Assembly: GCA_005503055.1 (NCBI GenBank)
Contig: SCOX01000005.1
Span: 62,001-126,000, forward strand
Source: Lysobacteraceae bacterium P
GTDB taxonomy: Bacteria; Pseudomonadota; Gammaproteobacteria; Xanthomonadales; Xanthomonadaceae
Direction: 5' to 3'
DNA: 64,000 bases
The notes under the pieces were generated by a model. That model did not search any database. It was not told the origin of the DNA and saw nothing but the letters and a program-made list of their open reading frames with translations. Shown piece after piece: positions 7,246-15,702 of this stretch (position 1 is the stretch's first letter; every line of letters begins with the position of its first letter). A program made the translations under genes and the position numbers.

Positions 7246-9933
7246 TCACAGGCTTGCCGCGGCAAAGGTGACGGTGGGCGCGCAGCGCGCGTCGACCGTC
7301 GGCAGGTCGGCGGCGGACTCGCCCTTCTTCGGCTGCGGCGTCTGGTAGGTGAAGGTGCATTGCATCGGCTTGTCGTTCTCCTGCCAGCTCAGCGAAACCG
7401 TGCCTTCCTTTTCGGCGCCGCGCAGCAGCAGGCGGCCACCCTGGCCCACCGTGCCGAGCGCATGGCCCTGCATGTCGGCGACTTCGGCGCCGAACGGCAC
7501 CGGGCGACCATCGACCATGCGCACGCGCAGGAGCAGCGCGCGGCCGTACTCGGTCTCAAAGGTCAGCAGCGACACGCCGCCGGCGCGCGGTGCGACGCGG
7601 GCGCTGGTGGACGACAGTTGCACGTCCAGCGGCAGGCCCTTGGGGTCCAGCTCCACCGCGTTGTAGGCATACGGCGTGAGGTACGGCACCAGCGCCTGGC
7701 CGAAGCGGTTGATGCGCACGCCCGGCGCGTTGACCACGCGGGCGCCCGCGGCGTTCGGTGCTGAGATGATCGCGATGGTGTCGCCGGTGGGCTGGCCCGC
7801 GATCACGCCGCGCGGGTGCGCGATCACCGAGCCCATCACGCCCAGCGACGCCTGCGAATAGCCGTCGCCTTCGCCGTAGCTGGCCGAGACCACGCCCGCG
7901 CTGCCGCGATAACCGGCGTTGACGCTGCCATAGCTGCCGACGTCGTCGCTGTGCGCGCCGGTCACGCCGTAGCTGAGTTGCCCGTCGCGCCCGGCGGTGC
8001 CGTTGAGGCTCATCTGCGTCTGGTTCTGGCCCTCGTCGTCGCGCACGACACCGGCGGTCAGGGTCGGCGCGCGCGGCGAGCTGCCCAGCGGCACGCTGAT
8101 GCTGAGGAAGAATTGGTTGCCGTAGCTGCCGTCGATGTCGCGCAGGCGCGTGGCCGACAGGCTGTAGTTGAGCGAGCGGAAGTGGTTGCTGTAACCGACC
8201 TGGTACTGCGTGTCGGTGCCTTCGCGCGTCCAGAAATCGCGTGCCGAGCCGCTGGCGAACAGCTGTCCGCCGTTCTGCCCCAGGCGCTGGCTGACGCTGA
8301 GGTCGAAGCGATTGCGCTGGCGATCGAGCGAGTAGGTGTACGCGTCCAGGGACGGGTCGCGGCCCAGCAGCGCCTGCCGCTCTTCGGGGGTCAGCACGCC
8401 CGGAGTGGCGTCGGTGGCGCTGTCGTCGAGCGGGCGGCCCAGCGCGAAATCGCGCGCCGCCAACGCTTCGCGCAGGCTGTAGTAGCCGCTGGTCGAATAG
8501 CGGTACGAGGCCAGGCTGAAGGATGTGCCCGACTGCGGAATGATCTTGCTGTACGTCGCACGTACGCTCTGGCCGGTTTCGGCCGGCCGTGTCGGCAGCT
8601 TGGTGCGTGCGGCGGTGAGGTCCAGCGCGATCGCGCCGAAGGACGTGTTGAGTGCGATACCGCCCAGGGCGGCGAGGTAGCCGTCGCTGGTGAGCGCGCC
8701 ACCGTAGCCGGTCACGCGATTGCTCAGGCCCCGCTGCAGGGTCGCCTGCACCAGCACCGGTTCGTCCTGCGAAGTATCGTCGCGCACCGTGCCCGCCGCG
8801 ACTGCGAAACGCCACGTGCCTGGACGCAGCAGCTGCGGCACGGCGGCATACGGCACGGAGAACTCGCGCACGCGTCCGTCGGACTCGGTCACGGTGACCG
8901 CGAGGTCGCCGCCGTAGCCGGTCGCGTACAGGTCGTCGATGGTGAACGGACCCGGCGTGACGGTGGTTTCGAACAGCAGCACGCCATTCTGGCGGATGGA
9001 GACGCGCGCGTTGGTCTCGGCCACGCCGCGCACGGTCGGCGCGTAGCCGCGCTGCGACTCGGGCAGCATGCGGTCGTCGGTGGCCAACTGCACGCCGCGC
9101 ACGCCGACGCTGTCGAACAACTCGCCGCTGGTGTAGCTGTCGCCCACGGTCAGCTGCGCCTGCCACTGCGGGATGTCGCGACGCGCATAGGTCGCGATGG
9201 ACTGGTAGCGACGGGTCGAGGGCAGTTCCTCCAGCGCCGACTGCCAGGTGTAGTTGCCATCGTGGCGCAGGCGCCACGCGCCCAGGTTCAGGCCGGCGTT
9301 GACGCCGACGAACCCGGCGGTCTGTTCCAGTCCGCCGCTGCGGGTACGGAAGACGTTCGCGTTGTAGTTGAGCAGGCCGGCGGTCACGCCGTTGTCCCAC
9401 TGCTCCGGCGAGACGTAACCACGCGCGCGATAGCCCTTCCAGGCCTGCGGGACGGTCACGTCCAGGCGCAGCTCGCCCTGGTCGTAGGCGGCAGTGGCGT
9501 CGGCGATCAGGTCGGACAACGCCACGCACCCTTCGCCCGAGGCCAGTCGCGCACGGCTGGACTCGTCGAGCCTGCCCTCCGGCAGGCCGAGCGCGCGGAA
9601 CAACTCCGGCGTCATGCAGGGCACTGCATTCGCGGCCGGATCGGGCGCTTCGAAGCGCACGTCGGCCACGCCGGCGAATTCGCCATCGAGGAACAACGTG
9701 AGCCGGTACACGCCCGGCATCACGACGTTGCCGCGCTCGAAGCGCGACAGATCCACCGACTGCTGCGTGCCGCCGGCGAGCAGGGACATGTCGAACTGCG
9801 CATCCGCGGGGGCGGTCGGTGCCGGCGCTGCGTGCGCCGCGCCGAACGAAAGGAGCGCGCATGCGATGGCCGTGCCCAGCAGGGCACGCCCGGGCACGCA
9901 CGAGGCTGCCGGCTGACGATGGCCGGCGGCCAT
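7246..9933 (-). CDS. fimbrial outer-membrane usher protein (FimD/PapC family)
   Basis: An 895-residue outer-membrane assembly platform that receives chaperone-subunit complexes and threads the growing fimbria to the surface. It has a signal peptide (ACALLSFGAAHA), an N-terminal chaperone-binding domain with VYRLTLFLDGEF, the long beta-barrel with internal plug, and a C-terminal domain ending in a conserved Cys-containing segment (MQCTFTYQ). The length fits the family (800-900). A GTG at 9939 overlapping the chaperone stop is the alternative start; I use the ATG at 9933. It is the third gene of the leftward operon and is tightly coupled to its neighbours. Confidence 0.92.
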   Translation of the reverse strand: MAAGHRQPAASCVPGRALLGTAIACALLSFGAAHAAPAPTAPADAQFDMSLLAGGTQQSVDLSRFERGNVVMPGVYRLTLFLDGEFAGVADVRFEAPDPAANAVPCMTPELFRALGLPEGRLDESSRARLASGEGCVALSDLIADATAAYDQGELRLDVTVPQAWKGYRARGYVSPEQWDNGVTAGLLNYNANVFRTRSGGLEQTAGFVGVNAGLNLGAWRLRHDGNYTWQSALEELPSTRRYQSIATYARRDIPQWQAQLTVGDSYTSGELFDSVGVRGVQLATDDRMLPESQRGYAPTVRGVAETNARVSIRQNGVLLFETTVTPGPFTIDDLYATGYGGDLAVTVTESDGRVREFSVPYAAVPQLLRPGTWRFAVAAGTVRDDTSQDEPVLVQATLQRGLSNRVTGYGGALTSDGYLAALGGIALNTSFGAIALDLTAARTKLPTRPAETGQSVRATYSKIIPQSGTSFSLASYRYSTSGYYSLREALAARDFALGRPLDDSATDATPGVLTPEERQALLGRDPSLDAYTYSLDRQRNRFDLSVSQRLGQNGGQLFASGSARDFWTREGTDTQYQVGYSNHFRSLNYSLSATRLRDIDGSYGNQFFLSISVPLGSSPRAPTLTAGVVRDDEGQNQTQMSLNGTAGRDGQLSYGVTGAHSDDVGSYGSVNAGYRGSAGVVSASYGEGDGYSQASLGVMGSVIAHPRGVIAGQPTGDTIAIISAPNAAGARVVNAPGVRINRFGQALVPYLTPYAYNAVELDPKGLPLDVQLSSTSARVAPRAGGVSLLTFETEYGRALLLRVRMVDGRPVPFGAEVADMQGHALGTVGQGGRLLLRGAEKEGTVSLSWQENDKPMQCTFTYQTPQPKKGESAADLPTVDARCAPTVTFAAASL

Positions 9934-9935
9934 CG

Positions 9936-10664
9936 TCACGGAGCGACGGCCCCAGTGAACGCGGCGGGCGCGCCGAAGTCGTTGATCGCATTGAAGCGCA
10001 CCGGTGCGCCGGCCGCGGCGGCCGACAGGCCGGTCACGGTCAGTCGCAGCTCGGACATCGGCGCGACCATGCCGCCCTCGGACGTGTGGGCCTTGCCGCC
10101 TGCGTCGACGACCACGTCGGTCATGGTGATGTGGAAAGGCGTGGGGTTGCGCACGACCAGCCCGTTGCCGCTGACGTGGAACACCAATTCGCCCGGCGCC
10201 TTGAGCGGATCGCCCTGCAGGCCGGCGGGGCGGAAGAACAGCTTCAGGCGCGAACGCAGCGCCAGCTGCATGTAGTTGCTGCCGACGGCTTCGCGGTCGG
10301 CCGGCTTCGGCGGCACTTCCAGCACGTTGAGCCAGAACAGCGATTCGCGATCCGCCGGAAGCGGCTCGCGGGTATAGAGGATGCGCAGGCTCTGATCGCG
10401 GTTGGGCTCCATGCGGAACATGGGCGGCGTGATCAGGAACGGCGTGTCGACGGAGTCGGGCGTGGACTTGGCATCGCCGGTGTCGATCCAGGCCTGCACC
10501 AGGGCGGGCGTGGTGTTGTCGTTGGTGAGGCGGACCGTGACCTCTCCATCCTTGGCGGGCAGGATCACGCGGGTGCCGCCGATCAGCACGTTGGCGTTGG
10601 CCGACGGAGCGAGGGTGCAGGCCGCGAGCAGCGCCACGGCAAGGGCGCGGAAGAAGGAGGTCAT
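9936..10664 (-). CDS. periplasmic fimbrial chaperone (PapD/FimC family)
   Basis: A 242-residue periplasmic chaperone with a signal peptide (ALAVALLAACTLAPSANA). The mature protein shows the PapD pattern: VILPAKDGEVTVRLTND in the first Ig-like domain, FRMEPNRDQSLRI (the F1-G1 edge strand used for donor-strand complementation) and SLFWLNVLEVPPKP, then the second domain with RLKLFFRPAGL. It holds pilin subunits folded and hands them to the usher. An AGGA motif lies about ten bases before the ATG. Its stop overlaps the possible GTG start of the usher gene. Confidence 0.92.
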   Translation of the reverse strand: MTSFFRALAVALLAACTLAPSANANVLIGGTRVILPAKDGEVTVRLTNDNTTPALVQAWIDTGDAKSTPDSVDTPFLITPPMFRMEPNRDQSLRILYTREPLPADRESLFWLNVLEVPPKPADREAVGSNYMQLALRSRLKLFFRPAGLQGDPLKAPGELVFHVSGNGLVVRNPTPFHITMTDVVVDAGGKAHTSEGGMVAPMSELRLTVTGLSAAAAGAPVRFNAINDFGAPAAFTGAVAP

Positions 10665-10700
10665 GGGAAGTCCTGTGAAGTCGGCCGGGGGAAGCCGAGC

Positions 10701-10724
10701 GGGCGCGGCAAGAGTGCCGCGCCC
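10701..10724 (-). promoter_or_regulatory. intercistronic stem-loop between pilin and chaperone genes
   Basis: GGGCGCGGCA (10701-10710) pairs perfectly with TGCCGCGCCC (10715-10724) around an AGAG loop. No T tract follows on the minus strand, so full termination is unlikely. In fimbrial operons such hairpins after the major pilin gene protect its mRNA and reduce expression of the downstream chaperone and usher. That role is inferred. Confidence 0.55.
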
Positions 10725-10735
10725 GTCGAAACGAC

Positions 10736-11260
10736 TTAGTTGTACTGCAGCGTGTAGATGACGCTGGTGCTCACCGTGCCGGCGGTGGCGCCGCCCAGCG
10801 AGTAGTAACCGGCGTAGAAGTTCATCGGGCCGCCGGTGCCGACGGTGACCGTATTGACGAGCTGGTTGCCGGCCGTCTTGCCCAGGTCGATCGTGGACAG
10901 GTCGCCGTTGAACAGGCGGACCTGGACGTTCGTGGCGTTGCCGGCGCCCGTGGCGATGCGCAGGTTGCCGGTGCTCGTGTCGATGTTGGCGGCCGGCTCG
11001 AAGTAGGCCTTCGCCGTGGTGCCGGCGGCGCAACCGCTCAGGGTGATCGCGAACGGCTGGCGGCCGGCGATCGTGGCAGCGGTGGCCAGCGAGGTGGCGG
11101 ACACGGCCGGCAGGGTCACGGTGACGTTGCCGCCGTTGGCGATCGTGCAGGTGGTGCCGGTGACGGAACCGGAGATGGTGATGGTGCCGTCGGCGGCGAA
11201 GGCCGGAGCGATGGAGGCCAGACCAGCAGCGGCGGCCGCAACGAGGAGAATCTTCTTCAT
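10736..11260 (-). CDS. major fimbrial subunit (type 1-like pilin)
   Basis: A 174-residue pilin, first gene of the leftward fimbrial operon. A short signal peptide (MKKILLVAAAAAGLASIAPAFA) precedes mature ADGTITISGSVTGTTC. Two cysteines (in GTTC and SGCAAG) fit the single disulphide of type 1-like pilins, and the C-terminus ends VIYTLQYN, the conserved penultimate-Tyr pattern read by the chaperone. Composition is rich in Gly, Ala, Thr and Asn, as in the family. AGGGT lies upstream of the ATG. A sigma-54 promoter is placed 70-90 bases upstream. Confidence 0.9.
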   Translation of the reverse strand: MKKILLVAAAAAGLASIAPAFAADGTITISGSVTGTTCTIANGGNVTVTLPAVSATSLATAATIAGRQPFAITLSGCAAGTTAKAYFEPAANIDTSTGNLRIATGAGNATNVQVRLFNGDLSTIDLGKTAGNQLVNTVTVGTGGPMNFYAGYYSLGGATAGTVSTSVIYTLQYN

Positions 11261-11332
11261 ATGTAACCCTTGGAGTGGTGTCCGCCGTGGCAGGACGCTC
11301 GTACCGGCGGAATTGCCGGGTCAGGGCTTAGG

Positions 11333-11350
11333 AAGCAGATTCTGTGCCAA
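11333..11350 (-). promoter_or_regulatory. sigma-54 (RpoN) promoter of the fimbrial operon
   Basis: On the minus strand TTGGCACAGAATCTGCTT matches the -24/-12 consensus: GG at 11348-11347, GC at 11336-11335, exactly ten bases apart, with TGGCAC intact and CTGCT for TTGCW. Transcription would begin near 11324, giving a leader of about 60 bases before the pilin ATG. Orientation and distance fit the pilin gene well. No sigma-70 alternative of similar quality is visible. Confidence 0.65.
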
Positions 11351-11435
11351 CCGTCTCAAAACGGCCGGCAGACCGTTAGGAATGCGTGAAGCCGCCGATT
11401 TGGCCAAGCCTGAACGAGATTTCGATCACATTTTT

Positions 11436-11479
11436 TCGACTTTGATTGTCGATTTCGACCGTTTGCGTCACTTTTTGAC
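11436..11479. promoter_or_regulatory. candidate enhancer-binding-protein site, nested inverted repeats
   Basis: In an AT-rich patch there are three half sites, TCGAC (11436-11440), GTCGA (11448-11452) and TCGAC (11455-11459), which form two overlapping inverted repeats, followed by GTCA (11467-11470) facing TGAC (11476-11479). It lies about 110-155 bases upstream of the predicted sigma-54 start, the usual place for an activator of the NtrC class. The rest of the 11261-11602 gene-free region shows no other clear element. It could also serve the divergent lipoprotein gene. Confidence 0.4.
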
Positions 11480-11602
11480 CTAAAGAAATGTGACGGAGTG
11501 CCGATAAGTCGGCGGGTTCTTCAATCCGGGACCGCCTTGGCTTGCCCGACCCCGCCCCCACCGCCAAGATGCCGTCAGCGACTTGGGGGGAGCCGCACCC
11601 GC

Positions 11603-12502
11603 ATGACATCGATCGCACGCGCCACCGCCGCGTTGACGCTGGTTGCCGTCCTGGCGGCCGGCGGCTGCCAGCGTGAGCCTGCGCCGGCGATCGCTCCGAC
11701 CCCGACCGAGCCCACGCAGGCGGTCGAGCAACTGGTCCGCGACCTGCGCCACAACGATCTGGTGAGCTACTCGCGCCACGCCGTACCGCCCGCGCTGCAC
11801 GCCCGGCTCGACCAGGCCTGGAGCGAAGGCCGGACGCGCTGGCCGCTGACCGACCTGCCGCTGGATGATCGCCTTCCGGCCTTCATCGATGCGCTGGCCG
11901 CGCCGGGCGCCGAGAAGCAGCTGCTGACGGTTTACCAGCGTCAATTTTCCGGTGCGAACGCCGAGTTGCGCTCCGCGGCGGCGACCCTGGGACTGTTCGC
12001 GACCCAATACCTGCGCCGGGAAGGCGACTACAGCGCCGACGAGCGCGCCCATTACGTGCAGCTCGTCGGCGCGATCGTCCGGTGGGCGCAGAAGGCACCG
12101 CTGGGCGACGCCAAGCGCGCGCGCCAAACCCTTCCGACTCTGGTGGCCGGCGCGCGCCAGACCGGCCTGGCGGGAGGGCCGGAACGCTTCCGCGCATTGG
12201 GCATGCAGCGCAGCCTGGAGCGGATGGGCCCTTTCTTCGCGCGCACCAAGCAAGTGCTCAAGGCCTACGGGCTCGACCTCGACGCCGACCTGGGCACGGC
12301 CAAGGCCAGCCTGATCGAGCGCGACGGCGACCGCGCCCGGGTCCGCCTCCAGTACACGCTTGCCGGACAGGCCATCCAGGCCGAACTGGCGGTCGAACGC
12401 CGCGACGGCCACTGGTATCTGTCCGATGCCCTGCGCCACGCCGAAGTCGAAGCCGCACGCAACGCGCCCTCGGCCGGCGGGCCGGCCGCGCTGGCGCGCT
12501 GA
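11603..12502 (+). CDS. conserved hypothetical lipoprotein
   Basis: A 299-residue lipoprotein with lipobox LAAGGC (cysteine at residue 22), followed by a Pro/Thr-rich linker and a mainly helical domain of unknown function. The ATG at 11603 is preceded by a GGGGGGAG tract. The C-terminal part (LIERDGDRARVRLQYTLAGQ, then GHWYLSDALR) resembles small beta-rich domains that follow helical segments in periplasmic proteins, but I recognise no named family. It lies 26 bases upstream of plsB and is probably co-transcribed, which hints at an envelope role only. Confidence 0.75.
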   Translation: MTSIARATAALTLVAVLAAGGCQREPAPAIAPTPTEPTQAVEQLVRDLRHNDLVSYSRHAVPPALHARLDQAWSEGRTRWPLTDLPLDDRLPAFIDALAAPGAEKQLLTVYQRQFSGANAELRSAAATLGLFATQYLRREGDYSADERAHYVQLVGAIVRWAQKAPLGDAKRARQTLPTLVAGARQTGLAGGPERFRALGMQRSLERMGPFFARTKQVLKAYGLDLDADLGTAKASLIERDGDRARVRLQYTLAGQAIQAELAVERRDGHWYLSDALRHAEVEAARNAPSAGGPAALAR

Positions 12503-12528
12503 ACGCGGCCAAGGCCGCGAAAGGCATA

Positions 12529-15246
12529 ATGCCCGCGATGCCGAAACAGACACCCCTGCCCTTTCCGGACGCCGACAAGGACGCGACGGCCGCCGAAGCT
12601 TCGTCCGCCCACCGGGCCGACGGGACGACCGAACGCGCGCCTGCCTCCGATCCGGCGCAGACCGAACTGCCCATCGTCGCCCCCGCCGACATGCGCGGCC
12701 CGCGCCGGCATGGGCCCGGGCCGCGCCGTCCGTGGTGGGCCAAGCTGCTCGGCCGGATCATGGCGCCGTGGGTGCAGGTCACCATCGAGCCGCGCAACCC
12801 GACGGCCGAGATCCCCGAAGAATGGAGCGGCCGCCCGGTCTGCTACGTGCTCGAGGACTACGGACTTAGCAACGCGCTGATCCTGGAACGCGCCTGCCGC
12901 GAAGCCGGCCTGCCGTCGCCGCTGCAACCGCTGCCGGGCGATCCGCTGCGCCGCAAGCGCGCCTACCTCGCCCTCTCGCGCCGCAACGTCAACACGCTGG
13001 CCCAGCTGCAGCAGTCCCTGGGCACCGCGCCGGCCTCGCCGAAATCGCACTCGGGCTCGCTCGCCCACCTGCTCGACGCGCACCGCGCCGATCCGGCGCT
13101 GGACGTGCAACTGGTGCCGGTGTCGATCTTCGTCGGCCGTGCGCCGGACAAGAACAGCGGCTGGTTCTCGGTGCTGTTCTCGGAAAACTGGACGCTGGTC
13201 GGCCGCTTCCGCCGATTGCTGGCCATCGCCCTCAACGGCCGCGACACGCTGGTGCGTTTCGCCCCGCCGGTGTCGCTGCGCACGATCGTCGACGAAGGCC
13301 TGCCGCCGGAACGCACGGTCCGCAAGCTCTCGCGCGTGCTGCGCACCCATTTCCGCCGCATCCGCGCGGCGGTGATCGGCCCCGACCTGTCGACGCGCCG
13401 ACTGCTCGTCGACCAGGTCCTGACTGCGCCGAGCGTGAAGGAAGCCATCGCCGACCAGGCCGGGCGCGATAAAACCTCGCTCGCCGACGCCTGGAAGAAG
13501 GCGCACGGCTTTGCCTACGAGATCGCGGCCGACTATTCGCATCCGGTCGTGCGCTCGGCCAGCTTCCTGCTCACGCCGGTATGGAACCGTATCTACCGCG
13601 GCGTGCTGGTTCACCACCTGGACAAGCTCAAGGACGATGCGCCCGGCCACGAAGTGGTCTACGTGCCCTGCCACCGCAGCCACATGGACTACCTGCTGCT
13701 GAGCTACCTGCTCTACACCAAGGGCATCGTGCCGCCGCACATCGTGGCCGGGATCAACCTGAACCTGCCGGTCGTAGGCACGCTGCTGCGCAAGGGCGGC
13801 GCGTTCTTCATCCGCCGCAGCATCCGTGGCAGCGCGCTGTATTCGGCGGTGCTCAGCGAGTACGTCGCCCAGCTCGTGGCCGGCGGGCACTCCATCGAGT
13901 ACTTCGTCGAAGGCGGGCGTTCGCGCACCGGGCGCCTGCTGCAGCCCAAGGGCGGCATGGTCGCGATGACGGTCCGCGCGTTCCTGCGCCAGCCCACGCG
14001 ACCGGTGCTGTTCCAGCCGGTCTACATCGGCTACGAGAAGCTGATGGAAGGCACCAGCTACCTGGACGAGCTGACCGGCAAGCCGAAGGAAAAGGAATCT
14101 GTCTGGCAGCTGCTGATGGGCATCCCCAAAGTGCTGCGCAGCAACTACGGCCAGGTGGTGGTGAACTTCGGCGAACCGATCCGCCTCAACGACCTGCTCG
14201 GCGAGCACGCGCCCGATTGGGACGGCGCGCCGGTCGGCGACGAGGAAAAGCCCGCGTGGCTGTCGGCCACGGTCGACGCGCTCGCCGAACGCATCCAGGT
14301 CAACGTCAACCGCGCCGCCGACGTCAATCCGATCAACCTGCTCGCGATCGCCCTGCTATCCACGCCCAAGCACGCGATGGGCGAGGGCGACCTGCGCGCG
14401 CAGATCACGCTGAGCAAGACGCTGCTGGCCGAGCTGCCGTATTCCGACCGCGTCACGGTCACCCCGCATACGCCGGAAGAGATCATCGCCCACGGCGAGG
14501 AAATCAACGTGCTCACGCGCATCGCCCATCCGCTGGGCGACGTGCTGGGCGTGAGCGGCGACAACGCGGTGCTGCTGAGCTACTTCCGCAACAACGTGCT
14601 GCATCTGTTCACGGCGGCCTCGTGGATCGCCTGCTGCTTCCAGAACAACCGCCGCATGAGCCTCAACGGCGTGCAGCGCCTGGGCCGCAGCGTGTACCCG
14701 TTCCTGCAGGCCGAGCTGTTCCTGCCGTGGACGGAGGAGGAATTCGCCGACCGCCTCAACCGCACCGTCGAGGTGTTCGTCCGCGAAGGCCTGCTGGAGC
14801 GCATCAGCGACGACGAAGGCGGGATCCTCGCCCGCAATGCCGGCCAGACCGACGAGGTCTTCCGCCTGCGCGCGATCGGCCATTCGTTGCAGCAGGCCTT
14901 CGAGCGCTACTACATCGCCATTTCGGTACTGGTGAAGAACGGCCCGGGCACGCTCAGCGCATCGGAACTGGAAGGCCTTTGCCAGCTCGCCGCGCAGCGT
15001 CTGTCGCTGCTGTACGCGCCGGCCGCGCCTGAGTTCTTCGACAAGACGCTGTTCCGCGGCTTCATCCAGAAGCTGCGCGAAATGAAGCTGGTGTGGCCCG
15101 ACGAGAACAGCAAGCTCGCCTTCGACAGCCGCCTGGACACGTGGGCCAAGGACGCCAAGTTCATCCTCGGCCGCGAGTTGCGCCACACGATCGAGAAGAT
15201 CAGCCCGGAAAGCGCGAAGCCGGCGCCGACTCCAGTGGCGGAGTGA
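12529..15246 (+). CDS. plsB: glycerol-3-phosphate 1-O-acyltransferase PlsB
   Basis: A 905-residue membrane-bound acyltransferase that starts phospholipid synthesis by acylating position 1 of glycerol-3-phosphate. The catalytic block I is CHRSHMDYLLLSY with the HX4D-type His at residue 382. Block II (GGAFFIRRS), block III (FVEGGRSRTGR) and block IV (PVLFQPVYIGYE) follow in order. The length matches PlsB (about 800-890). AAAGG precedes the ATG at 12529; an in-frame ATG at 12538 is a possible alternative but has no well-spaced site. The N-terminal 60 residues are charged and low-complexity. Confidence 0.95.
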   Translation: MPAMPKQTPLPFPDADKDATAAEASSAHRADGTTERAPASDPAQTELPIVAPADMRGPRRHGPGPRRPWWAKLLGRIMAPWVQVTIEPRNPTAEIPEEWSGRPVCYVLEDYGLSNALILERACREAGLPSPLQPLPGDPLRRKRAYLALSRRNVNTLAQLQQSLGTAPASPKSHSGSLAHLLDAHRADPALDVQLVPVSIFVGRAPDKNSGWFSVLFSENWTLVGRFRRLLAIALNGRDTLVRFAPPVSLRTIVDEGLPPERTVRKLSRVLRTHFRRIRAAVIGPDLSTRRLLVDQVLTAPSVKEAIADQAGRDKTSLADAWKKAHGFAYEIAADYSHPVVRSASFLLTPVWNRIYRGVLVHHLDKLKDDAPGHEVVYVPCHRSHMDYLLLSYLLYTKGIVPPHIVAGINLNLPVVGTLLRKGGAFFIRRSIRGSALYSAVLSEYVAQLVAGGHSIEYFVEGGRSRTGRLLQPKGGMVAMTVRAFLRQPTRPVLFQPVYIGYEKLMEGTSYLDELTGKPKEKESVWQLLMGIPKVLRSNYGQVVVNFGEPIRLNDLLGEHAPDWDGAPVGDEEKPAWLSATVDALAERIQVNVNRAADVNPINLLAIALLSTPKHAMGEGDLRAQITLSKTLLAELPYSDRVTVTPHTPEEIIAHGEEINVLTRIAHPLGDVLGVSGDNAVLLSYFRNNVLHLFTAASWIACCFQNNRRMSLNGVQRLGRSVYPFLQAELFLPWTEEEFADRLNRTVEVFVREGLLERISDDEGGILARNAGQTDEVFRLRAIGHSLQQAFERYYIAISVLVKNGPGTLSASELEGLCQLAAQRLSLLYAPAAPEFFDKTLFRGFIQKLREMKLVWPDENSKLAFDSRLDTWAKDAKFILGRELRHTIEKISPESAKPAPTPVAE

Positions 15247-15259
15247 CCGAATGGTTGAC

Positions 15260-15406
15260 CCCCCCTCCCGACGGGCGAGGGTTGGGGCGAGGGCCACGCA
15301 GGGAAAGCGGCGAATTCGCAGCGCAGTACCGCGCTGCGGCTCCAGTCTTGGCCGCTTCATTTCCCTTCATCCGCCCCTGGGGCACCTTCTCCCGGAGGGA
15401 GAAGGA
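15260..15406. repeat. mosaic intergenic repeat, copy A (REP-doublet-like)
   Basis: The left end reads CCTCCCGACGGGCGAGGG then TTGGGGCGAGGGCC, and the right end CATCCGCCCCTGGGGC then ACCTTCTCCCGG and GGGAGAAGG. Both ends form short hairpins. The same two ends, with different middle sequence, occur at 26938-27104, so this is a two-ended mobile-type repeat rather than a unique spacer. It fills the plsB to DUF465 gap. Confidence 0.65.
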
Positions 15407-15427
15407 AGAGCAGGCGCGATGCCCGCC

Positions 15428-15637
15428 TTATGCCGGCTCGTCGGGAATCAGCGCGCTTTCCAGTCGCGCGATGCAGTCCTTCAGCCAAAGCTTTCGTTTC
15501 TTCAGGCGCTTGACCGTCAGCTCGTCCGCGTCCGGCGCCCGCACCAATCGCTCGATCGCCGCGTCCAGGTCGCGGTGTTCGTGCCGGAGCTCTGCCAGCT
15601 GGCGCGCGAGTACGGCGGGATCGTCACTTTCGATCAT
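15428..15637 (-). CDS. YdcH/DUF465 family small protein
   Basis: A 69-residue charged helical protein. The pattern ARQLAELRHEHRDLDAAI followed by VKRLKKRKLWLKDCIARLE is typical of DUF465 (YdcH) coiled-coil proteins, whose function is not established. I use the ATG at 15637; a TTG two codons upstream is also open. No clear Shine-Dalgarno is visible. It is divergent from ttcA and lies downstream of a repeat element. Confidence 0.8.
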   Translation of the reverse strand: MIESDDPAVLARQLAELRHEHRDLDAAIERLVRAPDADELTVKRLKKRKLWLKDCIARLESALIPDEPA

Positions 15638-15702
15638 CGGCAAAGCTTAACGCGCCGCGGCGTCCAGCGTCACCGCGCCCCGGCCGGTAGAATGGCCGGT
15701 CC

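Noticed and set aside
7816-10275. 819-codon plus-strand frame across the usher and chaperone genes
   Set aside because: Antisense to well-supported fimbrial genes, with no domain pattern and biased composition.
12082-12528. N-terminal extension of plsB upstream of 12529
   Set aside because: The frame stays open but overlaps the lipoprotein gene, lacks any PlsB-like sequence and ends where a ribosome-binding site supports the later ATG.
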